A DNA stretch of 64,000 nt from Pedobacter sp. PLR (GCF_026239675.1 NZ_JAPIVQ010000003.1:310001-374000); one strand, 5' to 3'. Positions 10,481 through 19,827 are shown, numbered from the stretch's first letter. Translations and numbers: made by a program. Notes: a model not told the origin generated them from the sequence alone.

Positions 10481-11629
10481 TTATCTTTTTAGTTCTTCAA
10501 TCTTATTTTTGATAAAAACGACCAGTTTAGCCTGCTCTGCAGGATTTACTGTTTTCAGGTATTGTTGGTAATAACTGATGGCATTTTTCTTGTCATTTAG
10601 CCTGGTTTCATAGACTAAGGCGATGTTGTAATATAGACTGCCATTGTTTTCAAATAACAAACCTCGTTTATAAGCAGCATTTGCCAGGTCGTTTTTATCA
10701 ATATTTTCATATGAATCACCTAAAAGACCATAATAGCTGGATGTTTTCTTAGAAATGGCAGCCTTAATGGTACGTTCTAAATAGGCCGCCGCATTCTTGT
10801 AATCCTTAATCCCTCGGTAACTCAGGGAAATATTGTATAAAAGCCCCTCATCATCATCTTTGTCAATGTTTGCTTTTAAGAAATAATCCAATGCTTTTTG
10901 ATAGTTCAGGAGTAGAAAATAGCTTTTTGCCATGTTGGTCAACACAAAGGTGGAGCTGTCTCCATAACTCATCAGTTTTTCACCGGTCTTAATGGATCCT
11001 TTGTAATCTTTTGAAGCGATACTTGCCGGCATTTTCATCTTCAGTAGTTGAAGGTTACTACTGTCGGCAGCCAAAGCTGGTTCCAGCACATTTAAGGCCA
11101 ATCTGAAATTGTTCATCTTGAAATAAAGTTCACTCATTTCATAAGCAACATCGGCATCTGCCGGATTTAATAAATTCGCTCTTTTGAAATTCCTGAACAT
11201 CTGTGCAATATCTGTCTGCTCTTTTTCTATGCGGCCAATCTGCTTGTAGGCATTGAAATTATTACTGTCCAGTGCGACTACCTTACTCAGATATTCTCTG
11301 GCTTTAGCATTGTTTCCTCTTCTTAAATTGATGTTGGAGAGGTTAAATAAACCTGCAAGGTCGTCTGGCTTCGCTTCATGAAGTTTTAAGTAGTTCTTTT
11401 CTGCATCCGGCAGCTTTCCGGCCATAAGATAGGCGTAAGCCAGTTGTGAAATCTCCTTCGGATCTGTAGTGTCCTCCTTGTAAATGCTTTGCAGGTATTG
11501 AGCGGCCTCCAGGTAGCGTTGCGTCTGAAAAAGGTCCAGTAGTTTTTCTTTATCAACAACGGTAGCCGTTTGAGCATTCACAGCATAAGTGCTGATCAAT
11601 ATTAAAAAGGGAAGCAGGAGTTTTTTCAT
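10481..11629 (-). CDS. Secreted tetratricopeptide-repeat protein
   Basis: This 382-residue protein has a signal peptide (MKKLLLPFLILISTYAVNAQ) and then almost only helical TPR units, for example AQYLQSIY, LAYAYLMAGKLPDAEKNYLKL, LFNLSNINLRRGNNAKAREYL and AAYKRGLLFENNGSLYYNIALVYE. Such proteins act as periplasmic scaffolds for protein contacts. No other domain is visible and the partner is unknown. It is a single-gene unit that ends directly against ribE. The last repeat is followed by a short charged helix (FIKNKIEELKR). Confidence 0.85.
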   Translation of the reverse strand: MKKLLLPFLILISTYAVNAQTATVVDKEKLLDLFQTQRYLEAAQYLQSIYKEDTTDPKEISQLAYAYLMAGKLPDAEKNYLKLHEAKPDDLAGLFNLSNINLRRGNNAKAREYLSKVVALDSNNFNAYKQIGRIEKEQTDIAQMFRNFKRANLLNPADADVAYEMSELYFKMNNFRLALNVLEPALAADSSNLQLLKMKMPASIASKDYKGSIKTGEKLMSYGDSSTFVLTNMAKSYFLLLNYQKALDYFLKANIDKDDDEGLLYNISLSYRGIKDYKNAAAYLERTIKAAISKKTSSYYGLLGDSYENIDKNDLANAAYKRGLLFENNGSLYYNIALVYETRLNDKKNAISYYQQYLKTVNPAEQAKLVVFIKNKIEELKR

Positions 11630-11817
11630 GCACTAAGCTATTTTTGTGAAAGATAAGATAATTGAGGCAATTCGATAAACTAAGTTATTAGTTTGACCTC
11701 AGTATTCCAAATTTAACCATCATAATCTGGTCTTGATTGAAAAAAAAGAAAACATCCTGGCAGGGTAATTGGTTCTACTACCATATCAATAGAGTATTAA
11801 TTTAAATCGAAAATAGT

Positions 11818-12117
11818 ATGGATACATTAAAAAAGTTCGAATTAATGGAGAAGATAGTCAGAGAGTTGGAGGATTTACAACATTCACAACAAGCGATTAT
11901 CCAAAAAATAGGTAAGATTGAAGTAGACAATATTGAATTGGGGGATAAAAGATTAGATAAAGACCTGCCGGATATGCACCAACGCGTTTCAGATAATCTG
12001 GAAACGATTGTAGGTATCCTGGAATACTTTGCCGATAAAACTCAGAATTTTGGAAATAAAAACAATGTGGAAGCTTTAAAAGAGAAGCAAATCATTAACG
12101 AAGCAACAGGTCATTAA
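11818..12117 (+). CDS. Small coiled-coil protein, unknown function
   Basis: This 99-residue protein is soluble, highly charged and predicted helical. The heptad-like stretch from about 8 to 75 (KIVRELEDLQHSQQAIIQKI, DKDLPDMHQRVSDNLETIVG) suggests a coiled coil. There is no signal peptide or membrane segment, and I do not recognise a family. It is a monocistronic gene that converges on the histidine kinase gene and shares a bidirectional terminator with it. The start is the ATG at 11818, the first in the frame. Confidence 0.65.
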   Translation: MDTLKKFELMEKIVRELEDLQHSQQAIIQKIGKIEVDNIELGDKRLDKDLPDMHQRVSDNLETIVGILEYFADKTQNFGNKNNVEALKEKQIINEATGH

Positions 12118-12140
12118 ATTGATTACCTAATAATGGTATA

Positions 12141-12177
12141 AAAAAGCTGGTCGGCATTAATGCTTACCAGTTTTTTT
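12141..12177. terminator. Bidirectional terminator overlapping the histidine kinase stop
   Basis: The stem AAAAAGCTGGT with ACCAGTTTTTTT encloses a GCATTAATGC palindrome and is flanked by A and T runs. It serves the 99-residue gene on the plus strand. The minus-strand kinase gene ends inside it, at 12157. Confidence 0.8.
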
Positions 12178-13953
12178 ATGGAATTCATCGCTGGTTGGCT
12201 CAACGGGGATAAACATATTGAATTTAGTGCCTGTATTCAGCTCACTTTCTACATTTATATCGCCATCATTGCGCTCCATAAACTCCTTGCACACCACCAG
12301 GCCCAATCCGGTTCCTTTTTCATTTAAGGTACCTCTTGTCGACATGTTTTCACCGCTGAACAACTTTTCAACAGTTTCGGCCTTGATTCCAACCCCATTG
12401 TCATGTATCGAGAGCATCATATGCCCTTTGGTATAGACAGAGGAAATATCAATTTCGCAACCTTCGTAGCAGAATTTTATAGCGTTACTCAGTAAGTTGC
12501 GAACCACAATCTGAATCATTAACATATCGGCATAAACCAGGATTCCCGGAAATACATCCTGGATAATCTTAATATTTTTTGAAGCAGCAGAAGGTAGATG
12601 GTAATTTACTTCATTGATGATCATGCTCCTCAAATCGAAATATTCTTTATTGATGCCGTATCCTTTTAATTGACTTCTGGACCAGTGTAAGATGTTTTCC
12701 AGCAATTCGGTGGTGTATAAAATGTCCTTGTTTAAGGTCGGTGATAACATTTTAAACTCTTCAATGGTGATCTGATCATTTGAAATCATTTTGAGTACCT
12801 CAGAAAGATTCACCAATGGACCGCGAAGATCATGAGCGATGATAGAGAAAATCCGGTCTTTTAACTGGTTTAGTTTTTTAAGTTCTTCGGTTTGGTGTTG
12901 AGATTTCAGGGCATCCTGTTTAAAATGGGTCAGGTCCTGAAATTTAATGATTGTTGCGTTGTTGCTCAGTTGATTTTCATCGAGGTAAAGAATGTCGGCT
13001 TCCAGTTCATGTATCCCCAGTGGGCTTTCCACACGTAATTCTACCTTGCCAGACTGGTGGTTTTTGATGAATTGGAAAAAAGCCTCCTGTTCCGGGAATA
13101 GTGATTCTATGGATGTACCAATGATTTTTTTACTGTTCGGTTCATCCAGATATTTTCGGATAGCATGGTTGTAATCAATCACCCGAAATTGCTTGTCGAT
13201 CACTAAAAAACCATCCTGAATTAAGTCCAATACCTTTTCTCTGGCCACTGGCAACACATCAAAAAGCTTGTACCGATAAACGGCCATGGCTATAAATGTT
13301 ATCGTTCCTGCAAAGGCAAAGGGGGTAAGATCCAGGTTTTCTACCGGGCGGAAACCTAAAGTATAGGCAATATTGGTGATCCATGGGATGAGTGCAGCGA
13401 TGATAATGCTGTAGTTTTGTCTTTTATAAATCGGATCCGCTTTGCGGAATGTAGAGATCAGGAGGTAACTGCCGGTGGCGAGTAACACATAAAAATAGGC
13501 AGTAAATATTTTATAGGCAATGCCGGTTTCAATAGAAACCAATGGAAAGGGACCGCTGGTATCCATAAAATAATGCTTGTAATGGAGGTGGTGGTAGTCG
13601 TTGGTCCATACCAAAACTGAGGTAATGACGGCTACACTGATTAGTAAAGACAGGTTTAAGGTTCGTTTATACCAATATTCTTTTCCGGATAGTTTTAAAC
13701 AGAACATCAACCAGTGTAATGGAATGGTAGTGATGCCAATATATTCTATGTCAATGAAGAATTTCGCATCTGCTAAATTGCTGGTGGCCAGTTCAAATCC
13801 ATAAGCTAAGGACCAGATGGCATTGGATAGCATGACCAGGCCAAAAAGGCGCACTGCACCATGGTCTTTGCGATACGCAAACCATGATAAAAAGAGGGTG
13901 ACTGCCCCGAAAAAAATTAAGAAATACGAGTACGCATTAAAGGTAAAATCCAT
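12157..13953 (-). CDS. Sensor histidine kinase with N-terminal 7TM domain and PAS
   Basis: This 598-residue membrane kinase has an N-terminal block of seven hydrophobic helices (about 1-225, the 7TM histidine-kinase input type), a PAS domain (about 235-345, with DGFLVIDKQFRVIDYN), a HisKA helix with the phospho-acceptor in FSIIAHDLRGPL, and a HATPase_c domain with N box LLSNAIKFC, G1 IHDNGVGI and G2 GTGLGLVVC. It should autophosphorylate in response to a membrane or cytoplasmic signal. No response regulator is adjacent, so it is an orphan kinase. A short Lys-rich tail ends within the terminator. Confidence 0.92.
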   Translation of the reverse strand: MDFTFNAYSYFLIFFGAVTLFLSWFAYRKDHGAVRLFGLVMLSNAIWSLAYGFELATSNLADAKFFIDIEYIGITTIPLHWLMFCLKLSGKEYWYKRTLNLSLLISVAVITSVLVWTNDYHHLHYKHYFMDTSGPFPLVSIETGIAYKIFTAYFYVLLATGSYLLISTFRKADPIYKRQNYSIIIAALIPWITNIAYTLGFRPVENLDLTPFAFAGTITFIAMAVYRYKLFDVLPVAREKVLDLIQDGFLVIDKQFRVIDYNHAIRKYLDEPNSKKIIGTSIESLFPEQEAFFQFIKNHQSGKVELRVESPLGIHELEADILYLDENQLSNNATIIKFQDLTHFKQDALKSQHQTEELKKLNQLKDRIFSIIAHDLRGPLVNLSEVLKMISNDQITIEEFKMLSPTLNKDILYTTELLENILHWSRSQLKGYGINKEYFDLRSMIINEVNYHLPSAASKNIKIIQDVFPGILVYADMLMIQIVVRNLLSNAIKFCYEGCEIDISSVYTKGHMMLSIHDNGVGIKAETVEKLFSGENMSTRGTLNEKGTGLGLVVCKEFMERNDGDINVESELNTGTKFNMFIPVEPTSDEFHKKTGKH

Positions 13954-14101
13954 CTAAATAGGTGATGATTAGGGCCTCACCTTCGAATTCTAAGATGATT
14001 TCAAACAGGCGATTGTAAATATAAAATTACGTAATATACTGATGAATTAAAAATATTCTTAGTTTTACATAACAGTTATACTATCAACCTAACATTACAT
14101 T

Positions 14102-14692
14102 ATGAAAAAAATTATCTTATCTGCGTTATTCATCTGTTCAAGTATGATGGCGTTTAGTCAGATCTTGCCAAGCTTCCAATTCGGATTAAAAGGTGGGGTA
14201 AATATGACCAAGTTCAGTACAGAAGGTACCTTCAAAAGTGAAAACAGAGCAGGATATTATGGTGGTGTTTGGGCCCGTATTGGCGCAGCAGGAATCCACT
14301 TGCAACCAGAGATGTATATTTCAGGTAAAAACACTACGTTAAAAGATGCCAATGGCTTCGAAAGTAATGTAGATTTCACCAGTTTAGATATCCCGGTTTT
14401 AGTAGGTACAAAAATCGGAGCAGCAGGAGTAGGCATTCGCCTGAATACCGGACCGGTAGTTTCTTTTGTGTTGAGCAAAGATCAGTCATTTAAACAGGCA
14501 GCAGGTGAGGCTTTTAAAGGTAATTTTAAAGATCAAAACTTTGCATGGCAGTTTGGCGCAGGACTGGATGTCAGTAAATTAGGAATTGACCTGAGATATG
14601 AACAAGGTTTGTCCAAAATTGGGAAAGATGACTACAACCAGGCTAAAAAACTTGGCTTATTCACGCTGGGACTAGCTTACCGTTTGTTCTAA
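14102..14692 (+). CDS. Outer-membrane beta-barrel protein (PorT-like)
   Basis: This 196-residue protein has a clear signal peptide (MKKIILSALFICSSMMAFSQ) and alternates short amphipathic strands through to a C-terminal aromatic residue (LAYRLF), the pattern of an 8-strand barrel of the OMP_b-brl_2/PorT type common in Bacteroidota. The GLKGGVNMTKF opening and the GAGLDVSKLGIDLRYEQGL motif near the end are typical of that family. The function is unknown; such proteins are usually small structural or export-related barrels. It stands alone, with a terminator after the stop. Confidence 0.85.
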   Translation: MKKIILSALFICSSMMAFSQILPSFQFGLKGGVNMTKFSTEGTFKSENRAGYYGGVWARIGAAGIHLQPEMYISGKNTTLKDANGFESNVDFTSLDIPVLVGTKIGAAGVGIRLNTGPVVSFVLSKDQSFKQAAGEAFKGNFKDQNFAWQFGAGLDVSKLGIDLRYEQGLSKIGKDDYNQAKKLGLFTLGLAYRLF

Positions 14693-14716
14693 AATACAAT
14701 TTTTCAACATTTGTGG

Positions 14717-14752
14717 AAAAGGGTTGAGCTTTAGTGCTTTGCCCTTTTTTTT
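14717..14752 (+). terminator. Terminator of the barrel protein gene
   Basis: AAAAGGGTTGAGC pairs imperfectly with GCTTTGCCCTTTT (one mismatch, wobbles) and runs into eight T residues. Confidence 0.65.
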
Positions 14753-14800
14753 GGCGCTAAAATTGATGTTATGATTCTCCCTAACTAAATTAAGAAGACC

Positions 14801-15073
14801 ATGAATATCAAAGAATTATTATTGAACGGAAACGGCTTCTCAGAGCTGCTGAAACAATTCTCAATTGAAGCCAGTGACGTTAAAATTCAGGATGAAGACG
14901 TGATCTTGTCTGACCAGATTTTGCGACACAAAGACATCTTAAAAGAAAGCATCTGCATTGAAGGTAGGAACAAAGAAGGTATTGTCAATCTTTTTGGTAC
15001 GCTTCATTATAACCTGCTCAATAAACTGGCCGTGTTTGAAATGCAGGGATTCGAGAAAATCGCCGCAGTTTAG
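14801..15073 (+). CDS. Hypothetical protein, 90 aa
   Basis: This 90-residue soluble, acidic protein belongs to no family I recognise. It has no signal peptide. An N-terminal helix (IKELLLNGNGFSELLKQF) is followed by a mixed region with an EDVILSDQILRHKDIL segment and an amphipathic C-terminal helix. It ends 6 bases before the stop of the convergent YihY gene. An intact frame and a normal codon pattern support it being a gene; no role can be inferred. Confidence 0.55.
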   Translation: MNIKELLLNGNGFSELLKQFSIEASDVKIQDEDVILSDQILRHKDILKESICIEGRNKEGIVNLFGTLHYNLLNKLAVFEMQGFEKIAAV

Positions 15074-15079
15074 ATTTGA

Positions 15080-16000
15080 TTAGGCACCTTTTATTATTTC
15101 CTTGATTTCGTAGTTGAAAGCACCTTTTATAGGGCGTATAGGACGGTTTTTGTCATCGCTCAGCACTTTGACATAACAAGCTCCGAAGTAAAAAATGAAG
15201 GAAGAATAAAAGACAAACAGCATAATGAGGACAATAGATCCTGAGGTGCCGTAGATGTTTCCGATGCCACTAAGCGGGAGCATGATTCTAAGGATAGACT
15301 TTCCAATGGTAAACAGTATTCCCGTAAGGATACCGCCATGGATGGCAGCTTTCCAGCCCGGACGGCCATTGGTGAGGTATTTAAACAATACGGAAAACCA
15401 GGTGGTCACAATTATAATAAATAAGACCTGGTTTAGCATCAGTAGGAAAATTCTTCCAAAAGTTGGGGCGGCATTGTTGACATAAGTCCCGATAATGGCC
15501 TGCATACTATCCGTCATGATCCCCACAAAGAATAACAGTCCAGCGAGTAAGATGATCACAAAAGACCTTGCCCGCAGTTTCATTTTGAAATAGAATCCCA
15601 CTTTTTCTTTGATACCAATAGACCAGATCTGGTCCATAGAATTTTTGATCACGGCAAAAAGTGTTGTGGCTACAAAGATGAAAAATATAAAACTCAATAC
15701 AGTCGCATACCACTGGTGATCTACACCTCTGATATTTCGCAGCACCTGTTTGATTTGAGTGGTGCTACTGTCGTCTAATACCGTTCCTAAGCGCTCAAAT
15801 AAAGTGTTAGCCAGGGTTTTTCTGTCCATGAAAAATCCAAACAAACGAATTAATATGATGAGGATGGGAGGTAGGGCGAAGTTGGCAAAAAAAGCCGTTG
15901 CTCCGGCAAGGCGTAGCGGGTCGTTTTTTTGGAACAGCGTAAATGCCGCCGTAAAGCGTGTGAAAAATAATGAGATGCTTCCGATGATGTTAATGTCCAT
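15080..16000 (-). CDS. YihY/virulence factor BrkB family membrane protein
   Basis: This 306-residue inner-membrane protein has about six hydrophobic helices, with the family's N-terminal RFTAAFTLFQKNDPLRLAGA and the central YLTNGRPGWKAAIHGGILTG that matches the conserved P-x2-W-x-G/A motif of YihY. The C-terminus carries YFGACYVKVL, also typical. The family was once annotated as RNase BN, which is wrong for these proteins; its real role is unsettled, with transport or envelope functions proposed. The gene stands alone on the minus strand. Confidence 0.9.
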   Translation of the reverse strand: MDINIIGSISLFFTRFTAAFTLFQKNDPLRLAGATAFFANFALPPILIILIRLFGFFMDRKTLANTLFERLGTVLDDSSTTQIKQVLRNIRGVDHQWYATVLSFIFFIFVATTLFAVIKNSMDQIWSIGIKEKVGFYFKMKLRARSFVIILLAGLLFFVGIMTDSMQAIIGTYVNNAAPTFGRIFLLMLNQVLFIIIVTTWFSVLFKYLTNGRPGWKAAIHGGILTGILFTIGKSILRIMLPLSGIGNIYGTSGSIVLIMLFVFYSSFIFYFGACYVKVLSDDKNRPIRPIKGAFNYEIKEIIKGA

Positions 16001-16068
16001 TCCCGCAGGTTGCCTTGAAGGCCGAAATTAACTATTTTTTCGTAAATCTCCACCTGCTATGATGTAAA

Positions 16069-16097
16069 AAAGCCAGTACTGTTTCCAGACTGGCTTT
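16069..16097 (-). terminator. Terminator of the hmgA-hppD operon
   Basis: The 9-bp stem AAAGCCAGT/ACTGGCTTT with an 11-base loop is followed on the minus strand by a run of six T. It lies just after the hppD stop codon. Confidence 0.8.
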
Positions 16098-16125
16098 CAT
16101 TTTATGAATAATAAGCGTCAGTTTT

Positions 16126-17256
16126 TTATAAGTTACCTCTCAATTCCTGTTCACGTTCCAGGGATTCGAATAAGGCTTTGAAATTTCCGGCACCAAAAGA
16201 TTGTGCCCCTTTTCTCTGAATAATTTCAAAGAATAAAGTCGGACGGTCTTCTACCGGTTTTGTGAAAATCTGCAATAGATAGCCTTCCTCATCGCAATCT
16301 ACCAGGATACCCAGCTCTTTTAGCTGCTCAATTTCTTCGTCGATTTCACCCACACGCGTTGGCATCATGCTGTAATAGGCATCAGGGGGTGCACTTAAAA
16401 ACTCAACCCCTCGAGCTTTTAATTCCTTTACGGTAGACAAAATATCTTTTGTAGCTACTGCAATGTGTTGCACCCCTTCGCCTTCATAAAATTCTAAATA
16501 TTCTTCGATCTGTGATTTTTTCTTTCCTTCCGCAGGTTCATTGATCGGGAATTTAGAGAAACCATTCCCATTGCTCATCACCTTACTCATCAGGGCCGAA
16601 TATTCGGTATTGATCTGTTTATCATCAAATGATAGGATATTGACAAATCCCATCACCTCTTCATACCATTTTACGGTCTCATTCATCCTGTTCCAGCCCA
16701 CATTACCCACACAGTGGTCAATGTACAAGAGGCCGGCTTCCGTTGGCGCATAGTCGCTCTTCCAGTCGCGGTAGCCAGGCATAAAAGTCCCTGTATAGTT
16801 TTTACGTTCTACAAACATATGGATGGTTTCTCCATAAGTATAGATTCCCGACATCCTTACTTCTCCAAATTCGTCTGTTTTAGTAACCGGCTCCAGGTAA
16901 GGTTTTGCTCCTCGTTTAGTGGTTTCTTCAAAGGCACTATAAGCATCATCTACCCATAAAGCCAATACTTTTACGCCATCACCATGTTTTTTTACATGTT
17001 CTGCAATCGGGCTTTCCGATTTCAAAGCCGTAGTCAGTACCAACCTGATCTTTCCTTGTTTTAGTACGTAGGAAGCACGGTCGCGCACCCCGGTTTCCGG
17101 TCCGGCATAAGCCAGAGATTGGAAACCAAACGCAGTTTTATAGTAATGTGCAGCTTGTTTTGCATTGCCTACATAGAATTCTATGTAATCTGTTCCATTT
17201 ATTGGAAGAAAATCTGGCGCTTTAGCAATCTTTTCTGCAAATGTTTGTGTACTCAT
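16126..17256 (-). CDS. hppD: 4-hydroxyphenylpyruvate dioxygenase
   Basis: This 376-residue non-haem iron enzyme turns 4-hydroxyphenylpyruvate into homogentisate, the second step after tyrosine transamination. It has two vicinal-oxygen-chelate halves. The iron ligands are visible as His181 (YIDHCVGNV), His264 (VQHIAVATKDI) and Glu344 (LFFEIIQRKG), and the C-terminal FGAGNFKALFESLE gating helix is intact. It is the second gene of an operon with hmgA, 49 bases downstream, and ends at a good terminator. Confidence 0.97.
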   Translation of the reverse strand: MSTQTFAEKIAKAPDFLPINGTDYIEFYVGNAKQAAHYYKTAFGFQSLAYAGPETGVRDRASYVLKQGKIRLVLTTALKSESPIAEHVKKHGDGVKVLALWVDDAYSAFEETTKRGAKPYLEPVTKTDEFGEVRMSGIYTYGETIHMFVERKNYTGTFMPGYRDWKSDYAPTEAGLLYIDHCVGNVGWNRMNETVKWYEEVMGFVNILSFDDKQINTEYSALMSKVMSNGNGFSKFPINEPAEGKKKSQIEEYLEFYEGEGVQHIAVATKDILSTVKELKARGVEFLSAPPDAYYSMMPTRVGEIDEEIEQLKELGILVDCDEEGYLLQIFTKPVEDRPTLFFEIIQRKGAQSFGAGNFKALFESLEREQELRGNL

Positions 17257-17305
17257 GATTTTAAATATTTTAAACTCTTAATCTGATTTTTTACGTTAAA
17301 ATGCC

Positions 17306-18472
17306 TTATTCTACGTTTTGTTGCCAGCTTTTATGGTAACTCTCGTCTTCAATACTGATGGCATCTTCGGTGAGCATTAAAGGGCGGAAAGGATCAATCA
17401 TGACCGCCAGCTCATCTGTGCGCTCTTTACCGATGGATTTCTCTACTGTTCCAGGGTGTGGTCCATGAGGAATTCCGCCCGGATGTAGGGTAATCTGGCC
17501 TTTAACCACGCTTTTTCTGCTCATAAAATCACCATCAACATAATACAATACCTCGTCACTGTCCACATTACTATGGTTGTACGGGGCAGGAATAGATAGG
17601 GGATGGTAGTCGTATTTTCTCGGTACAAAAGAGCAAATCACGAAATTATGTCCTTCAAAAGTCTGGTGTACCGGAGGTGGCTGATGTAAACGGCCTGTAA
17701 TCGGTTCAAAATCGTGGATAGAAAATGCCCATGGGTAGTGGAAACCGTCCCAGCCTACAAAATCAAAAGGGTGGGTGCCATAGGTGTATGGATACATTAA
17801 GCCCTGTTTCTTAATCAATACCTTGAAATCACCAAACTCGTCGATGGTTTCCAGATCCTGCGGGCGTCTGATGTCGCGTTCACAATAAGGAGAATGCTCC
17901 ATTAACTGCCCGTATTCATTTCTGTAACGCTTCGGAGAGCGGATCGGGCTAAAACTTTCTATGATGAAAAGCCTGTTTTTCTCATCGTCAAATTCCATTT
18001 GGTAAATGGTACCGCGGGGTACCACCAGGTAATCGCCGTAGGCAAAACGGATCTTTCCAAAGCCTGTTTTTAGTGTTCCTGTACCTTCATGGATAAAGAT
18101 GACCTCATCTGCCTGACTATTCTTATAAAAATAGTCGGTCATAGATTTTCTTGGCGCTGCAAGAGAGATGTGTAAATCGCTGTTTACGAGTACAGGTTTT
18201 CTGCTTTTCAGGTAGTCATCTTCCGGTTTGACGTTGAAACCAATCAGACTGGTATGACGCAGATGCTTTTCGCGCGCAATCTTTGGCTCCACCGAGTAAG
18301 GCTCACCGAGCTCTTTTACAATGGTTGGCGGGTGACAATGATAAACGAGTGAATATAAGCTGGAAAACCCTTCAGTAGAGACTAATTCTTCTGCATATAA
18401 ATTGCCATCGGGCTTTCTAAAAACGGTATGACGTTTCGCAGGAATAGTTCCTAAGGTATGATAAATAGGCAT
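17306..18472 (-). CDS. hmgA: Homogentisate 1,2-dioxygenase
   Basis: This 388-residue cupin-fold enzyme opens the ring of homogentisate to maleylacetoacetate. The active-site region has NVDSDEVLYYVDG (with the ligand Glu) and HPGGIPHGPHPG (ligand and catalytic His residues). The mid-protein IHEGTGTLKTGFGKIRFAYGDYLVVPRG is the N-terminal cupin of the family. It is shorter than the ~430-440-residue proteobacterial and animal enzymes but matches the compact Bacteroidota form. It leads the hmgA-hppD operon and is transcribed divergently from the fumarylacetoacetase-type gene across a 328-base spacer. Confidence 0.95.
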   Translation of the reverse strand: MPIYHTLGTIPAKRHTVFRKPDGNLYAEELVSTEGFSSLYSLVYHCHPPTIVKELGEPYSVEPKIAREKHLRHTSLIGFNVKPEDDYLKSRKPVLVNSDLHISLAAPRKSMTDYFYKNSQADEVIFIHEGTGTLKTGFGKIRFAYGDYLVVPRGTIYQMEFDDEKNRLFIIESFSPIRSPKRYRNEYGQLMEHSPYCERDIRRPQDLETIDEFGDFKVLIKKQGLMYPYTYGTHPFDFVGWDGFHYPWAFSIHDFEPITGRLHQPPPVHQTFEGHNFVICSFVPRKYDYHPLSIPAPYNHSNVDSDEVLYYVDGDFMSRKSVVKGQITLHPGGIPHGPHPGTVEKSIGKERTDELAVMIDPFRPLMLTEDAISIEDESYHKSWQQNVE

Positions 18473-18527
18473 AACAGTAGGTTAATTTGGTTAGAATTAT
18501 ATGTATATTAATAACAGTAAAACGTAG

Positions 18528-18537
18528 AAAACGTTTT
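18528..18537. promoter_or_regulatory. Palindrome AAAACGTTTT, possible operator
   Basis: A 10-bp perfect palindrome lies 56 bases upstream of hmgA; together with the preceding AAAACGT it can also form a 7-bp inverted repeat. CG-centred A/T palindromes are typical of dimeric regulators, but none is encoded nearby, so this is a weak call. Confidence 0.3.
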
Positions 18538-18767
18538 AATCAACAGCGAAGGAAATGCTATATGGAGTATTGTGCAAAGATGATCTTGGAAAGCATCGCA
18601 TACCTGAATGCAGCCAACGCTTGTTTGGCCACTTGATTTTGATATGTGAGGTGTAAGATCATTTTGTTTGCGGAGCTAAATTAAGTAATAATTATAGTAA
18701 AGAACAAACAATCAGAACGATTATATGTAGATAAATTATATTTAACCATCGTAGCTGTATTTTTATA

Positions 18768-18775
18768 TAGCTTTG
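18768..18775 (+). promoter_or_regulatory. -7 element of the FAH-family gene
   Basis: TAGCTTTG matches TAnnTTTG exactly and ends 25 bases before the start codon. No convincing -33 TTTG is visible. Confidence 0.6.
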
Positions 18776-18800
18776 AATAACTTGACAAAAAACTGAGCAT

Positions 18801-19799
18801 ATGAAGCTGGTATCCTATAAAACAGAAGACAGAGAACACCTGGGTGTTTTTGTAAACGGACATATTTATAACCTGAATTCCTGCGACAAATTGTTGCCTG
18901 ATGAGATGAACGAATTCCTGCGTGGAGGGGTGGATCTGATGGATCGCGCTAAAAAGGTGGATGCACAGATTAAATCTGGCGAAATCGAACCTAAGGAAGA
19001 AGCTTTCTTTGAATTACTGGCACCGGTACCACATCCAACATCCTGTAGAGATGGTTATGCTTTTCGCCAGCATGTAGCTGCGGCACGTAGAAACCGTAAG
19101 GTAGATATGATTGCAGAGTTTGATCAGTATCCGATTTTTTACTTTACCAACCACAATGCCATTCAGGGTCCTGGTGATATCGAATGTATGCCGGATCATT
19201 TCCAAAAGTTGGATTTTGAACTGGAAGTCGCCATTGTTATCGGAACGAAAGGCCGTAATATTACTGCCGCAGAAGCCGATAATTATATTGCCGGTTATAT
19301 GGTGATGAATGATATGAGCGCAAGAACCCTGCAAATGGAAGAAATGCTGCTAAATTTAGGTCCGGCAAAGGGTAAAGATTTTTCTACTGTAATCGGCCCC
19401 TGGTTGGTCACACCGGATGAACTGGAAGAATATTTAACAGCAGCCAAACCTGGTCATACCGGAAAGGCTTATAATCTGGAAATGACTTGTACCGTAAATG
19501 GAGTGCAGGTATCTGCGGGAAATATGGCTGATATGGACTGGACTTTTGCTGAGATCATTGAGCGTTGCGCCTACGGCGTAGATATTCTGCCTGGTGATGT
19601 GATTGGCTCTGGTACCGTTGGTACAGGCTGCTTTCTGGAGCTAAATGGCACTGGATTGTTGAATAACCCTGATTTTAAACCGCAATGGTTACAAGATGGC
19701 GATGTGGTCGAAATGGAGATTACCGGTCTTGGACACTTAAGTAACAGTATCATCAAAGTAGATAGTGATTTCTCTATCCTTGCTTTGAAAAAGAAATAG
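18801..19799 (+). CDS. Fumarylacetoacetate hydrolase family protein (probable fumarylacetoacetase)
   Basis: This 332-residue protein has the FAH fold: FRQHVAAARRNR, YFTNHNAIQGPGD, the metal-binding DFELEVAIVIG, the YMVMNDMSARTLQ signature, GKDFSTVIGPWLV and GDVIGSGTVGTG. In this context it should split fumarylacetoacetate into fumarate and acetoacetate, the last step of tyrosine breakdown. It is shorter than the ~420-residue animal-type FahA but larger than the ~220-residue FAHD group. It is divergent from hmgA-hppD and ends at a hairpin. Assignment to this substrate comes from the neighbours; other FAH-family acylpyruvase activities cannot be excluded. Confidence 0.87.
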   Translation: MKLVSYKTEDREHLGVFVNGHIYNLNSCDKLLPDEMNEFLRGGVDLMDRAKKVDAQIKSGEIEPKEEAFFELLAPVPHPTSCRDGYAFRQHVAAARRNRKVDMIAEFDQYPIFYFTNHNAIQGPGDIECMPDHFQKLDFELEVAIVIGTKGRNITAAEADNYIAGYMVMNDMSARTLQMEEMLLNLGPAKGKDFSTVIGPWLVTPDELEEYLTAAKPGHTGKAYNLEMTCTVNGVQVSAGNMADMDWTFAEIIERCAYGVDILPGDVIGSGTVGTGCFLELNGTGLLNNPDFKPQWLQDGDVVEMEITGLGHLSNSIIKVDSDFSILALKKK

Positions 19800-19827
19800 A
19801 ATCCCATACAAGAATAAAATCATATTC

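Larger units (their letters stand above)
18473..18800. other. Divergent control region of the tyrosine catabolic genes
   Basis: This spacer separates hmgA-hppD from the FAH-family gene. It holds a CG-centred palindrome AAAACGTTTT (18528-18537), with a second AAAACGT half just before it, and a perfect -7 element for the plus-strand gene at 18768-18775. A minus-strand CATCTTTG near 18575 is a one-mismatch -7 candidate for hmgA. The rest is AT-rich without clear structure. Confidence 0.5.
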
